Assembly: GCA_002483365.1 (NCBI GenBank)
Contig: DLHT01000018.1
Coordinates: forward strand, 447,179-511,178
Source of the DNA: Cellvibrio sp. UBA7661
Lineage (GTDB): Bacteria > Pseudomonadota > Gammaproteobacteria > Pseudomonadales > Cellvibrionaceae
Direction of reading: 5' to 3'
Length of the DNA stretch: 64,000 nt
Shown here: positions 9,257 to 18,530 of the stretch, piece by piece
Position numbering within the stretch: position 1 is the first letter of the stretch
How the letters are laid out: each line of letters begins with the position of its first letter
Program-made: the position numbers and the translations under genes
The notes under the pieces: generated by a model
The model's database searches: none
Seen by the model: only the letters and a program-made list of their open reading frames with translations
Told to the model about the DNA's origin: nothing

Positions 9257-10231
9257 TTATGCCGGCAACCAATCAGCCAATTTTTCAGCGTAATAGGTAA
9301 TAATCAAATCGGCACCCGCACGTTTAAATGCTGTCATGGTTTCGAGCACAATAGCTTTTTCATCAATCACACCAGCTGCTGCACCAGCTTTAATCATGAC
9401 GTATTCGCCACTCACATGATAAACCGCCAATGGACGAGCAGAGTTTGCCCGGATATGCGCGAGCACATCCAAATAGGCAATACCAGGCTTGACCATTAAA
9501 ATGTCAGCGCCTTCTGCTTCATCCTGCAAAGACTCAGCGAGAGCTTCGCGCCCATTAGCAGGGTCCATTTGATAAGTGTTGCGTGTGCCTTTGAAACTGC
9601 TATCGACCGCATCCCTGAATGGCCCATAAAAAGCTGACGCAAATTTGGTGGAATAAGACATAACGGGTATATGTGTATAACCGGCATCATCCAATGCCTG
9701 ACGGATAGCACTGATCATTCCATCCATCATGCCCGATGGTGCAATCATGTCAGCTCCTGCCTTAGCAGCTTGCACAACTTGTTTTTGCAAATTCACAAGC
9801 GTTTTATCGTTATCGACATCATTGTCATAAACCACACCACAATGCCCGTGCTCGGTGTACTCGCAAAAACAATTATCACTTATCACCAGCATATCCGGCT
9901 GTGCTTGTTTCGCGATGCGTATCATGCGCGCCAACAACCCGTGTTCACACCAGGTGTCGGAACCTTCATGATCTTTATGGGTTGATACACCAAATAAAAT
10001 AACCGCCTTAATACCTTTGCTCCATGCACGGGTAACAATTTCTGCCAAGTGTGACTCAGGGTAGCGATATACATCAGGCATCGATTTAATGGCGACTGGT
10101 GCAGTAATTCCCTCTTCAATAAAGACAGGCAAAATAAAATCATTCATCGACACTTGGGTTTCGCGTACCAACGCGCGTAAAGCGGTGGTTTTACGCAAAC
10201 GACGAAAACGGAAATCCGGTGTTATTAACAT
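9257..10231 (-). CDS. hemB: porphobilinogen synthase (delta-aminolevulinate dehydratase)
   Basis: The 324-residue enzyme condenses two 5-aminolevulinate molecules to porphobilinogen in haem synthesis. The Schiff-base lysines are visible in MSYSTKF and in LMVKPG. The metal site reads DNCFCEYTEHGHCG, so it has the three cysteines of zinc-dependent (E. coli-type) enzymes rather than the aspartate-rich Mg-type site of Pseudomonas aeruginosa. Length matches the E. coli type. It is followed by the small membrane-protein gene on the same strand. Confidence 0.96.
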   Translation of the reverse strand: MLITPDFRFRRLRKTTALRALVRETQVSMNDFILPVFIEEGITAPVAIKSMPDVYRYPESHLAEIVTRAWSKGIKAVILFGVSTHKDHEGSDTWCEHGLLARMIRIAKQAQPDMLVISDNCFCEYTEHGHCGVVYDNDVDNDKTLVNLQKQVVQAAKAGADMIAPSGMMDGMISAIRQALDDAGYTHIPVMSYSTKFASAFYGPFRDAVDSSFKGTRNTYQMDPANGREALAESLQDEAEGADILMVKPGIAYLDVLAHIRANSARPLAVYHVSGEYVMIKAGAAAGVIDEKAIVLETMTAFKRAGADLIITYYAEKLADWLPA

Positions 10232-10252
10232 AGAGAAAACCTGGAAAATTAA

Positions 10253-10678
10253 TTAAATATTCAACGAGCCTTCATGGCTCCATTCACATCGTACGCGCAT
10301 ATCACCCGATCCGGGCTTGTGGTAACTGCCACTCGCCTCCCACGTAAATGTGTGTGTACCTGACAATTCAGTTTCCAAATGCACAGTAGCAGACACCCAA
10401 TACATACGGCTCAACAACGATTCAAACTGGGCAATCCATTGATCCCATTCGTATTCTACTGCTTTATAAGATGCACCAAAGTGCATGACCTCCGTTTGAT
10501 AATTAAACAACGGAGAATCCACACTGGGAATCGAAAACATTTCTTGGCTTAAAAATGGCCACTCATCTGCATGAGGTAATGACAACATTGCTTCACGATT
10601 TGTCCGGATACGCTCTGACTCCACCATAGACGGTGATATATCCTTGATACAACCGTAAACAATTGATTCTTGATCCAT
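10253..10678 (-). CDS. conserved hypothetical protein, about 141 aa
   Basis: A soluble protein with no signal peptide or membrane segment, rich in aromatic residues in its second half (MYWVSATVHLETE, WEASGSYHKPG). The start at 10678 is chosen because GGAG lies 6 nt upstream; an in-frame GTG at 10684 is less likely. I recall similar short proteins beginning with a pattern like D-x-ESI-x-YG and containing HFGASYK-x-EYEW in other proteobacteria, but no function is attached to them. It lies 21 nt upstream of hemB on the same strand. Confidence 0.7.
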   Translation of the reverse strand: MDQESIVYGCIKDISPSMVESERIRTNREAMLSLPHADEWPFLSQEMFSIPSVDSPLFNYQTEVMHFGASYKAVEYEWDQWIAQFESLLSRMYWVSATVHLETELSGTHTFTWEASGSYHKPGSGDMRVRCEWSHEGSLNI

Positions 10679-10725
10679 AATCACTCCGCTATTTGCTTTG
10701 CAATAAAATCGTTAATCACTGCCAG

Positions 10726-11334
10726 TTAAAATGGCCACCACCAACTTCCTTTAAAGCGCTCTTCACATGTTTGCAATTGCGCCTGATATTGCTGCGCGCG
10801 ACTTTCTACTTTGCTTGCCGTATTCATCAACCAGTTTTTTTGACGGTAGGTTGCCCTGTTATATCCACCATGTCCTTCGTGGTAAGCCAAATACAAGTTA
10901 TAACTATCATTCAAGCCTATACCGCTGCGTTTCTGGCTTTGTTTGTTATACCAGCCAATAAAATCAATCGCATCAGCAAAATTATCGCGTCTCGACCAAC
11001 CATTACCACTCTGATCCTGATACTCATTCCACACATTATCTTTTGCTTGTGGGTAACCATAGGCATCACTTTTGCGCGGCCCTGGTATCACCCACAATAT
11101 TTTGGTACGCGGTGTACGCGCATTGTGTTTGAATTGCGATTCTTGATACATGATGGACATCATAACCGGTACAGAAGATCCCCAACGCTTTTCCGCTTTT
11201 TTGGAATCTTTATACCAGGATGGTTTATCGTCAAAAATATCGCATAAGTTATTAGGATTTGATGGTCTGGTGGTTGAACAACCCACAACCGCTAACAAAC
11301 TAACAACCAATAATAATTTGGCAATTAAATACAT
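10726..11334 (-). CDS. lipoprotein with lytic transglycosylase (SLT)-like domain
   Basis: The 202-residue protein has an N-terminal signal ending in a lipobox (LLAVVGC, Cys at about residue 19), so it should be anchored in the outer or inner membrane facing the periplasm. The catalytic region has MYQESQFKHNAR, with a candidate acid Glu as in the family-1 transglycosylase ES motif, then AYGYPQAKD and YLAYHEGHGGY. Together these resemble SLT-domain proteins that cleave peptidoglycan glycan strands. The coding region ends close to hypothetical gene 10678 and starts 1 nt after ligA ends, so ligA and this gene are probably cotranscribed. Confidence 0.82.
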   Translation of the reverse strand: MYLIAKLLLVVSLLAVVGCSTTRPSNPNNLCDIFDDKPSWYKDSKKAEKRWGSSVPVMMSIMYQESQFKHNARTPRTKILWVIPGPRKSDAYGYPQAKDNVWNEYQDQSGNGWSRRDNFADAIDFIGWYNKQSQKRSGIGLNDSYNLYLAYHEGHGGYNRATYRQKNWLMNTASKVESRAQQYQAQLQTCEERFKGSWWWPF

Positions 11335-11335
11335 C

Positions 11336-13390
11336 TTAAATTACCCGGCCATACTCATGCAGCAATTCAAGTAGCGCTGCTTCGTCCATTATATTTAAAC
11401 CTAACTCTTCTGCTTTTGTCAGTTTGGAGCCCGCCCCGGGACCTGCGACAACATAATCTGTTTTTGCCGATACACTGCCAGCGACTTTTGCTCCTAATGC
11501 AAGCAAATGCGCTTTTGCATCATCGCGCGACATAGATTCAAGTGTCCCTGTTAAAACATAGGTCAAACCATTAAGTGGTAGCTCTTCTGGTAATGCAACA
11601 TCAATATTATCCCAATGTATTCCGGCATCACGTAGTTTCTTCACCGCTATTTGATTGGATTCTTGTGAAAAAAACTCAGCGACAAAATGCGCAACCACCG
11701 GCCCCACATCAGGCACTTTCTGTAGTGCTTCCTGGTCAGCTGCCGCAAGCGCCTCAAGGCTGCCAAAATAATTAGCAAAATTGCGCGCAGTTGCTTCACC
11801 AACTTCTCGAATGCCCAACGCAAAAATAAATTTTGCCAGAGTTGTTTTTTTAGTGTTTTCGAGTGCAAGCAGAATATTATCAGCCGACTTTTCGCCCATG
11901 CGATCAAGCGCAGCCAATTGTTCTCGCGTCAGAGAATAAAGATCAGCAAGCGTATTCACCAACCCCAAATCTACCAACTGCTCAACTAACTTATCGCCAA
12001 GCCCCTCAACGTTCATCGCCTTTCTGGCTGCGAAATGCTTTATTGCTTCTTTACGTTGTGCGGCACACACCAAACCACCGGAACAACGTGCTACAGCTTC
12101 ATCAGCAACTGTCTCCACGGGAGAATTACAAACAGGACAACGTTCGGGAAACACAATATCGCGAGCATATTCGGGACGTTTTGATTCAATTGTTTGGACG
12201 ATTTGTGGAATTACATCACCTGCGCGACGTACGATAACAGTATCGCCAATTTTTAAACCCAAGCGTTGGATTTCATCACGATTATGCAAGGTTGCATTGG
12301 AAACAGTTACACCACCAACAAACACTGGCTGCAACCGTGCAACAGGGGTTACAGCGCCCGTTCTTCCCACTTGAAACTCAACATCCAGCAGAATGGTTGA
12401 TTCTTCCTGTGCTGGAAATTTGTAAGCAATCGCCCAACGAGGTGCGCGGGAAATAAAACCTAACTCTTCTTGCAACTTGCGCGAATTGACTTTAAAAACA
12501 ATACCATCAATGTCGTATGGCAACTGATCACGCTTATCCCCAACACGGCGATAGAACTCCATCGCTTGCTGGATATTATTAGCGACTTCTGTTTCGCGAT
12601 TGGTCAAAAAACCCCATGCTTTTAATGATGCCAATACACCACTATGGGTATCAGGTAGCTGGCCATTCTCTACCCAGCCAACAGAGTAAGCACACATTTC
12701 CAAGGGGCGACTTGCGGTAATTTTTGAATCCAGTTGGCGCAGTGCACCTGCAGCAGCATTACGTGGATTTACAAAAAGCTTTTCATTTGCAGCACGGGCT
12801 TTTTCATTCAGCGCATTGAAGCCTGCTTTAGGCATGTAAATTTCGCCACGAACTTCCAATACAGAAGGAAAGCCATCTCCCATCAAGCGAAGCGGAATTG
12901 AATTAATCGTACGGACATTCTGGGTAATGTCCTCGCCATTTGTACCATCGCCACGCGTAGCACCACGGACAAGTACACCATCGCGATACAGCAAACTCAC
13001 CGCAATACCATCGAGTTTTAATTCACAGGCATACTCAATATCGCCCGTAATTTTCAATCGATCTAAAATGCGCTGGTTAAATGCCAATAACTCTTCATCA
13101 TCAAAGGCGTTGTCGAGAGACAACATAGGCATTTCATGAATAACTGTCTGGAATGCAGACAAAGGTGCTGCACCGACTCGTTGTGTGGGAGAATCCGGAG
13201 TCACCGCATCAGGATATTGCTCCTCCAATTCGCGCAACCGCTGCATCATACGGTCGTATTCAGCATCGGTAATTTGGGGATCGTCAAGCGCGTAGTAGCG
13301 GTAATTGTGATGTTGGAGTTGTTTGCGTAAATCCGCAATTTCCTGCTCAATGCCAGTGGGAATGTTGTCAAATAATGAGAGAGTAGACAT
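11336..13390 (-). CDS. ligA: NAD-dependent DNA ligase
   Basis: The 684-residue LigA has all expected domains: an N-terminal Ia/adenylation domain with the AMP-accepting lysine in CELKLDG, an OB fold, a four-Cys zinc finger (CPVCNSP ... CSGGLVC), helix-hairpin-helix repeats (VEGLGDKLVEQLVDLGL, GIREVGEATARNF) and a C-terminal BRCT domain (LTYVLTGTLESMSRDDAK). It seals nicks during replication and repair. It follows zipA and smc on the same strand, an order conserved in pseudomonads. Confidence 0.97.
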   Translation of the reverse strand: MSTLSLFDNIPTGIEQEIADLRKQLQHHNYRYYALDDPQITDAEYDRMMQRLRELEEQYPDAVTPDSPTQRVGAAPLSAFQTVIHEMPMLSLDNAFDDEELLAFNQRILDRLKITGDIEYACELKLDGIAVSLLYRDGVLVRGATRGDGTNGEDITQNVRTINSIPLRLMGDGFPSVLEVRGEIYMPKAGFNALNEKARAANEKLFVNPRNAAAGALRQLDSKITASRPLEMCAYSVGWVENGQLPDTHSGVLASLKAWGFLTNRETEVANNIQQAMEFYRRVGDKRDQLPYDIDGIVFKVNSRKLQEELGFISRAPRWAIAYKFPAQEESTILLDVEFQVGRTGAVTPVARLQPVFVGGVTVSNATLHNRDEIQRLGLKIGDTVIVRRAGDVIPQIVQTIESKRPEYARDIVFPERCPVCNSPVETVADEAVARCSGGLVCAAQRKEAIKHFAARKAMNVEGLGDKLVEQLVDLGLVNTLADLYSLTREQLAALDRMGEKSADNILLALENTKKTTLAKFIFALGIREVGEATARNFANYFGSLEALAAADQEALQKVPDVGPVVAHFVAEFFSQESNQIAVKKLRDAGIHWDNIDVALPEELPLNGLTYVLTGTLESMSRDDAKAHLLALGAKVAGSVSAKTDYVVAGPGAGSKLTKAEELGLNIMDEAALLELLHEYGRVI

Positions 13391-13496
13391 GAATAAAAAT
13401 ACCTGATGATTCGGCTTGGGGCGATGCGCGATTCATGCCTTAGCTTGCAATTTTTCTCGCACCTCCTTGTGACGATAAAAGTTCATATGTAATGAA

Positions 13497-14693
13497 TTAA
13501 CGAGGCGGCCGACGGAATAAACGCATACGCTCAAAGTCGCGAATACGTTGCCTGCAATGTTCCAAGGTTTGACGAGTCATTACACTACGTTGCTCGTCCT
13601 TTAATTCACCATTGAGTGTTTCTGCAATAGCACGAGCTGTATCCGCCATCAAATCAAATGATTGCATTGAGTCTGCATTAATTGGCAATGTCATAAACAG
13701 ACTAACACCCGGTGTTTCAAAGTCATCCATAGCGTCAAGATCAAACGTGCCGGGCTTAACCATATTCGCCATACTGAACAACAATGCACCCTCACCTTTT
13801 GTATCACTGTGACGATGAAAAATATCCATGCTGCCGTAGCGCATACCACATTTCAAAACAATATCTAACAGCTCACCACCATTGAACATCCCACCTTTGT
13901 GAGCCATAACATTAATGATGAGTACTTCTTCCGGTTCAGCGGGTTGCTTTTCTGCAAATTGTTGTTGCGATGAATTACCAGAAGCATGCTCATACTCGCG
14001 ATCTTCCGAATATTCTTCATCATCATATTCGTCCTCATCGTAACCATCATCTTCATAACCATCATCATCTTCTGGATTCAATACTTCTGTATCGTCCAGA
14101 TCATCATCAATCTCGTCATCTTGCTCATATTCAGCATTGCTATCGTAATCTTCACGATACTCTTCATCATAATCTTCAGCTTCATAACGATTTTGCACGT
14201 CATCTTCTTGATCATCATAATCTTCTTCAAGATCAGCTTCCCGATCAGCAGAAAAACTCGGCTCAATACGATCTTGCAATGGCAGAGAGCGGTTTTTGTT
14301 GTCATCAACCGACTCCATCAACATAGGCACTGCCTGCCCCAGATTTAAACTGGTTTGTTGCGGCTCACGCTGTACACGAGGAGCAATAACATCTTGCTCT
14401 TTTGACTGACGCTTTTCCAAATAAGATTTGGCTTGCGCTTTTTTTTCAATACTAGGAATTGGTGATGATATGTCACGCTTGCCAATCACTCTGGCACCAC
14501 CGTTAGGAAGCTCACTGGTATAACTGGGAGCCTCTTCATCTGCGTCATCATAATCTGATGGCTGCTTTATATTTTTCTTCAATGAACGGGAAACTTTGAT
14601 GTTGCCATTACGCTCATTGCGCTTACGCCTGATCCCGTCCACCAGTATCAACAGGATTAGCAAGGTACCTATGATGATGACCAAATCTTTCAT
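13497..14693 (-). CDS. zipA: cell division protein ZipA with unusually acidic linker
   Basis: ZipA anchors FtsZ polymers to the inner membrane. The 398-residue protein has an N-terminal membrane segment (residues 3-19) followed by a basic patch (RRKRNERNG). Residues about 257-395 form the FtsZ-binding domain (VMAHKGGMFNGGELLD, HRHSDTKGEGALLFSMANMVKPGTFD). The linker is odd: residues 150-236 are almost entirely Asp, Glu and Tyr, rather than the Pro/Gln-rich linker usually seen. It lies between smc and ligA, 30 bp after smc ends. Confidence 0.93.
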   Translation of the reverse strand: MKDLVIIIGTLLILLILVDGIRRKRNERNGNIKVSRSLKKNIKQPSDYDDADEEAPSYTSELPNGGARVIGKRDISSPIPSIEKKAQAKSYLEKRQSKEQDVIAPRVQREPQQTSLNLGQAVPMLMESVDDNKNRSLPLQDRIEPSFSADREADLEEDYDDQEDDVQNRYEAEDYDEEYREDYDSNAEYEQDDEIDDDLDDTEVLNPEDDDGYEDDGYDEDEYDDEEYSEDREYEHASGNSSQQQFAEKQPAEPEEVLIINVMAHKGGMFNGGELLDIVLKCGMRYGSMDIFHRHSDTKGEGALLFSMANMVKPGTFDLDAMDDFETPGVSLFMTLPINADSMQSFDLMADTARAIAETLNGELKDEQRSVMTRQTLEHCRQRIRDFERMRLFRRPPR

Positions 14694-14723
14694 AAGGTTA
14701 TCCGTAATAAAATGAGTTCAATG

Positions 14724-17700
14724 TTAAACCGCAGCCAATTCTGCAGCTTCATCCACATCTACTGTTACCAAACGCGAAACACCAGGCTCGTGCATAGTAA
14801 CGCCTAATAGCTGGTGAGCCATTTCCATCGCATTTTTATTGTGTGTGATGTAAATGAACTGCACTTGCGATGACATTTCTTCAACCATGCGTGCATAGCG
14901 ACCTACGTTCGCATCATCTAATGGCGCATCTACTTCATCCAGCATACAGAAAGGTGCTGGATTCAAACGGAAAATTGAAAACACCAACGCAATCGCAGTC
15001 AATGCTTTTTCACCACCCGATAATAAATGAATGGTGCTATTACGCTTGCCCGGTGGACGAGCCATAATCGTAATGCCAGTATCGAGCAACTCCTCTCCGG
15101 TCAATTCCAAATAAGCATGACCGCCGCCGAATACTTTAGGAAATAATTCCTGCAAACTTTTGTTAACCTGATCAAAAGTTTCTTTAAAGCGAGTACGGGT
15201 TTCACGATCAATACGCTTTATCGCATTTTCCAAAGTCTCAAGCGCTTCCATCAAATCTGCATTTTGTGCATCAAGATAATTTTTCCGCTCGGACTCTGTT
15301 TTATATTCATCAATTGCCGCCAGGTTAATCGGCCCCAAACGAGCAATCTTACCGGCAAGACTTTCAAGCTCTTCTTCCAGCGGTTTTACTTCCGTACCGT
15401 CCGGCATTTCCGCCAAAATAAGATCCAGATTTAGCTCTTCTTCCTCAAGCTGCTCAACAATACCGGCACGCTGAACTTCGAACATTTGTGCAGCCAAACG
15501 CTCTTGCTCCAAATGCGCGCGGACGGCTTGGACTTCTTGTTCTGCACGATTACGTGCCTGCTCTGAATTACGCAGCTCATGCTCCACCGTTTCAAGCGCA
15601 CGGCGCGCTTCGGTAAGCGATGCCTCAACGGAAAGGCGTTTTGCCAAAGACGCTTCCAATTCCAGCTTATATTCTTCAACTGGATCACGATTATCAGCAA
15701 TATTCGCAAGAAGTTGTTCGCGACGCTCTTGTAAACGCGATGTCTGCTCACGCAGCCGCCCAATACCTAAACGGATAGAATCCAATTGAGTTTTAACAGA
15801 CTGGTAGCGCATTGCAATTTCGTGCGCTTTGTCTTTGTCATGTCGGGCGCGCTGACGGGCGCTATCCAAGCCGGTACGGATGTCGTCGCGCTGCTGCAAA
15901 AGCGATTCACGCAAATCCGTGTCCTGCTCCATCATTTCAATCGCTTCGCTAAGGATCATCCGTGCTTCAGATAGATGCTCTGCTTCCTGCTCCATTTGCT
16001 CACGCGCTTCACGGATTTCATTATCTGCACGTTCGCGACGCATGTTCATTTGTTCGATGCGCACTTGCTTGGCACTTAACTGTGAACGCAGTTCGCCGTG
16101 TTTACGGTTTTGCTCATCTACATCGCGGCGTAGGTTTTCGCGGTCTTGTTCCAAACGCTTGATTGCTGTACGCCCTTCTTCGAGCTGTTCACTTAACAAC
16201 TCGATCTCTTGTTCCGCATCAGCAATCGATGCACTCAACTCTTCCAATTCCTGACGGCGAGCAATCACGCCTGAACTCGCATCGGTGTCACGCGTAACGC
16301 GAACCCAATGCGGACTAATCCAAATACCATCACGGGTAATAACCGATTCATTGGCAGAAAGCTGTTTACGCAATGAAAGTGCTGCAGACAAATCATCGAC
16401 AATATAAATGCCGGCTAACAATCCTTTGACATCCCAGGTAGCAGTCACTTTCGAGCTTAATAACGTACTTTTGGTGGATGCTTCTACTGCAGATTGAGCG
16501 TGGGTATCAAACAATACCACTTCGCCTTGCGTAAGATTTTCTAACAAGCCGGCAACAGCATCTACTTGATCGATACAAACCGCTTGCAGCGTGTTACCGA
16601 GTACAGTTTCCAATGCTTTATCCCAGCCATCTGCAACAGAAACTGACTCGGCCAAACGTGAATTGCCGGTTAAATTATTGTGTTCGAGCCATTGGGTAAC
16701 CGCTTTGTTTTTCTCACCTAGTGCAGCTTGCTGCAAAGCTTCAAGCGAAGCATGTCGGCCACGCATGGTTTGAAGCTTGCTGCGTGCTTGGTCAAGCTCA
16801 TTAATTAACTGGTTGTTAGTATTGCGAGTAGTATCCAGTTGCTCTGTAAACGTATCCAACTGCATACGCTTTTCATCAGCAACAAGATCCAGTTCAGCAA
16901 GCTGCTCTGTCAATTGGGCGATAGAGTCATCTTCATTAGCGTCTTGTAAGTTATTTTTTTCTTCGCGCAATTTCTCTATGCGCTGCAATAAACGCTGCTG
17001 CACCTGCTCAAGATGCTGAATACGTGACTGCTGAACCTCAGCCCGTTGACGTGGCTCAGCCGCTCGCTGATTAAAACTATCCCAGTCGTTTTGCCAGCGC
17101 TGCATTGCCTCTTCCGCATCGATTAACGATTCCCCAGAAGTTTCTTCAGCCGCTTTAACCAATTCCAATTCCGGCTCAAGCTCTAAAAGTTCAGCTTCCC
17201 AAGCTTCGGTTTTTTGCGTGTCAATTAATAAATTTTCTTCAGCTTCTTTGCTATCGCGCGTGGTTTGATCCAAATCAGATTGCAACTGGCGAGCACGCTC
17301 ATTTGCGTGCTGAATGCTTTGTTCAAGACGGGCAATTTCTGCACCTATCGCATAATAGCGACCTTGAACCTCATTGAATTTATCGCCAAGCTCAGTGTAC
17401 TGGCTGCGGTACTTTTCGATTTGGGTGTCTTTGTTAACCTGATCAGTAACAAAGGATTCCATGCGCAATTCAAGATCGCGAATACCGGCCTGTTTAGCCT
17501 TGGCTTGCAGATCCAACTGTTGGTACTTAAGAGCTTGTAATTGTGCTTTGAGTAAGCGCTCTTCTTTTTTATATTCTGCATATTTCTCAGCTGCCTGAGC
17601 CTGACGCTGCAAACGCGCAAGCTGGCGCTCAAGCTCATCGCGGATATCAGTCAAACGCTCAAGGTTTTCCTGGGTGCGACGCATGCGGCTTTCGGTATCA

Positions 17701-18233
17701 CGACGACGCTCCTTGTATTTGGAGATGCCTGCCGCCTCTTCGATATAGACACGAAGATCTTCCGGTTTGGCCTCAATCAGTTTAGAGATCATCCCCTGCT
17801 CGATAATCGCGTAACTGCGAGGGCCAAGACCTGTGCCAAGGAAAATGTCGGTAATATCCCGGCGGCGACATTTGGTGCCATTCAAGTAATAGCTGTTATC
17901 GCCATCGCGGGAAACTTTACGTTTGATGCTGATTTCAGTGAAGGCTGCGTATTCCCCTAGAAGGGTGCCGTCCGAGTTATCGAATACCAATTCGATAGAG
18001 GCTTGACCAACCGGCTTGCGACCGCTTGAACCGTTAAAAATAACGTCAGTCATATTCTCGCCGCGCAGGTTTTTAGCGGAGGATTCCCCCATAACCCAGC
18101 GAACAGCGTCAATAATATTGGACTTCCCACAGCCATTTGGGCCAACAACAGCGCATAGGTTGCTGGGAAAGTTGACCGTTGTAGGATCAACAAACGATTT
18201 AAAGCCAGCCAGCTTGATGCACTTTAGCCGCAT
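14724..18233 (-). CDS. smc: chromosome segregation protein SMC
   Basis: The 1169-residue condensin ATPase has Walker A GPNGCGKSNI near residue 32, followed by two long coiled coils. They flank a hinge domain at about residues 520-640 (LGNTLQAVCIDQVDAV). The C-terminal signature HLLSGGEKALTAIAL is followed by Walker B PFCMLDEVDAPLDDANV. The start MRLKCIKLAGFKSF is the canonical N terminus. SMC works with ScpA/ScpB, which are not in this window. An MksB-type condensin lies 8 kb away. smc heads the smc-zipA-ligA group. Confidence 0.97.
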   Translation of the reverse strand: MRLKCIKLAGFKSFVDPTTVNFPSNLCAVVGPNGCGKSNIIDAVRWVMGESSAKNLRGENMTDVIFNGSSGRKPVGQASIELVFDNSDGTLLGEYAAFTEISIKRKVSRDGDNSYYLNGTKCRRRDITDIFLGTGLGPRSYAIIEQGMISKLIEAKPEDLRVYIEEAAGISKYKERRRDTESRMRRTQENLERLTDIRDELERQLARLQRQAQAAEKYAEYKKEERLLKAQLQALKYQQLDLQAKAKQAGIRDLELRMESFVTDQVNKDTQIEKYRSQYTELGDKFNEVQGRYYAIGAEIARLEQSIQHANERARQLQSDLDQTTRDSKEAEENLLIDTQKTEAWEAELLELEPELELVKAAEETSGESLIDAEEAMQRWQNDWDSFNQRAAEPRQRAEVQQSRIQHLEQVQQRLLQRIEKLREEKNNLQDANEDDSIAQLTEQLAELDLVADEKRMQLDTFTEQLDTTRNTNNQLINELDQARSKLQTMRGRHASLEALQQAALGEKNKAVTQWLEHNNLTGNSRLAESVSVADGWDKALETVLGNTLQAVCIDQVDAVAGLLENLTQGEVVLFDTHAQSAVEASTKSTLLSSKVTATWDVKGLLAGIYIVDDLSAALSLRKQLSANESVITRDGIWISPHWVRVTRDTDASSGVIARRQELEELSASIADAEQEIELLSEQLEEGRTAIKRLEQDRENLRRDVDEQNRKHGELRSQLSAKQVRIEQMNMRRERADNEIREAREQMEQEAEHLSEARMILSEAIEMMEQDTDLRESLLQQRDDIRTGLDSARQRARHDKDKAHEIAMRYQSVKTQLDSIRLGIGRLREQTSRLQERREQLLANIADNRDPVEEYKLELEASLAKRLSVEASLTEARRALETVEHELRNSEQARNRAEQEVQAVRAHLEQERLAAQMFEVQRAGIVEQLEEEELNLDLILAEMPDGTEVKPLEEELESLAGKIARLGPINLAAIDEYKTESERKNYLDAQNADLMEALETLENAIKRIDRETRTRFKETFDQVNKSLQELFPKVFGGGHAYLELTGEELLDTGITIMARPPGKRNSTIHLLSGGEKALTAIALVFSIFRLNPAPFCMLDEVDAPLDDANVGRYARMVEEMSSQVQFIYITHNKNAMEMAHQLLGVTMHEPGVSRLVTVDVDEAAELAAV

Positions 18234-18530
18234 AGATCCATATCACTCATATTGCTGCAGGCTTATACAGTTGGAGCGCCCTCCCCGACTTGCCTGTTCA
18301 AAAAATTATGTCTGGCGGCACTTGCCATCCAGCTGTTTGATTTTCTTGGTATTTTTGAGATTAATTAATATTGGCTTGCCGTCAAAAAAACCATTAAGGC
18401 GTGGATTCTACACATTTGCGTAGCGCTTTACACCCGCCCTGTCATGCAAAAATAACTGCCCCGTCAAGACTGACCAACTTTCAATCACCACTCAAAATCA
18501 GCTTACCTTTTATGTGGCAGTTATTTGATG
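18234..18530. other. intergenic region between smc and ccmI
   Basis: This 297-bp region separates the smc start from the ccmI stop; both genes are on the minus strand, so it should hold the smc promoter and the end of the ccmHI transcript. No convincing -35/-10 pair or terminator was found. On the minus strand a 34-codon open stretch (around 18300-18400) lacks a start codon and is not called. Confidence 0.4.

Noticed and set aside
13970..14348. Plus-strand ORFs of about 120 codons rich in His, Asn and Ile.
   Set aside because: Shadow of the acidic zipA linker on the other strand; composition is a by-product of Asp/Glu codons.
18300..18400. Minus-strand 34-codon open stretch between ccmI and smc.
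   Set aside because: No ATG, GTG or TTG start and no ribosome binding site.
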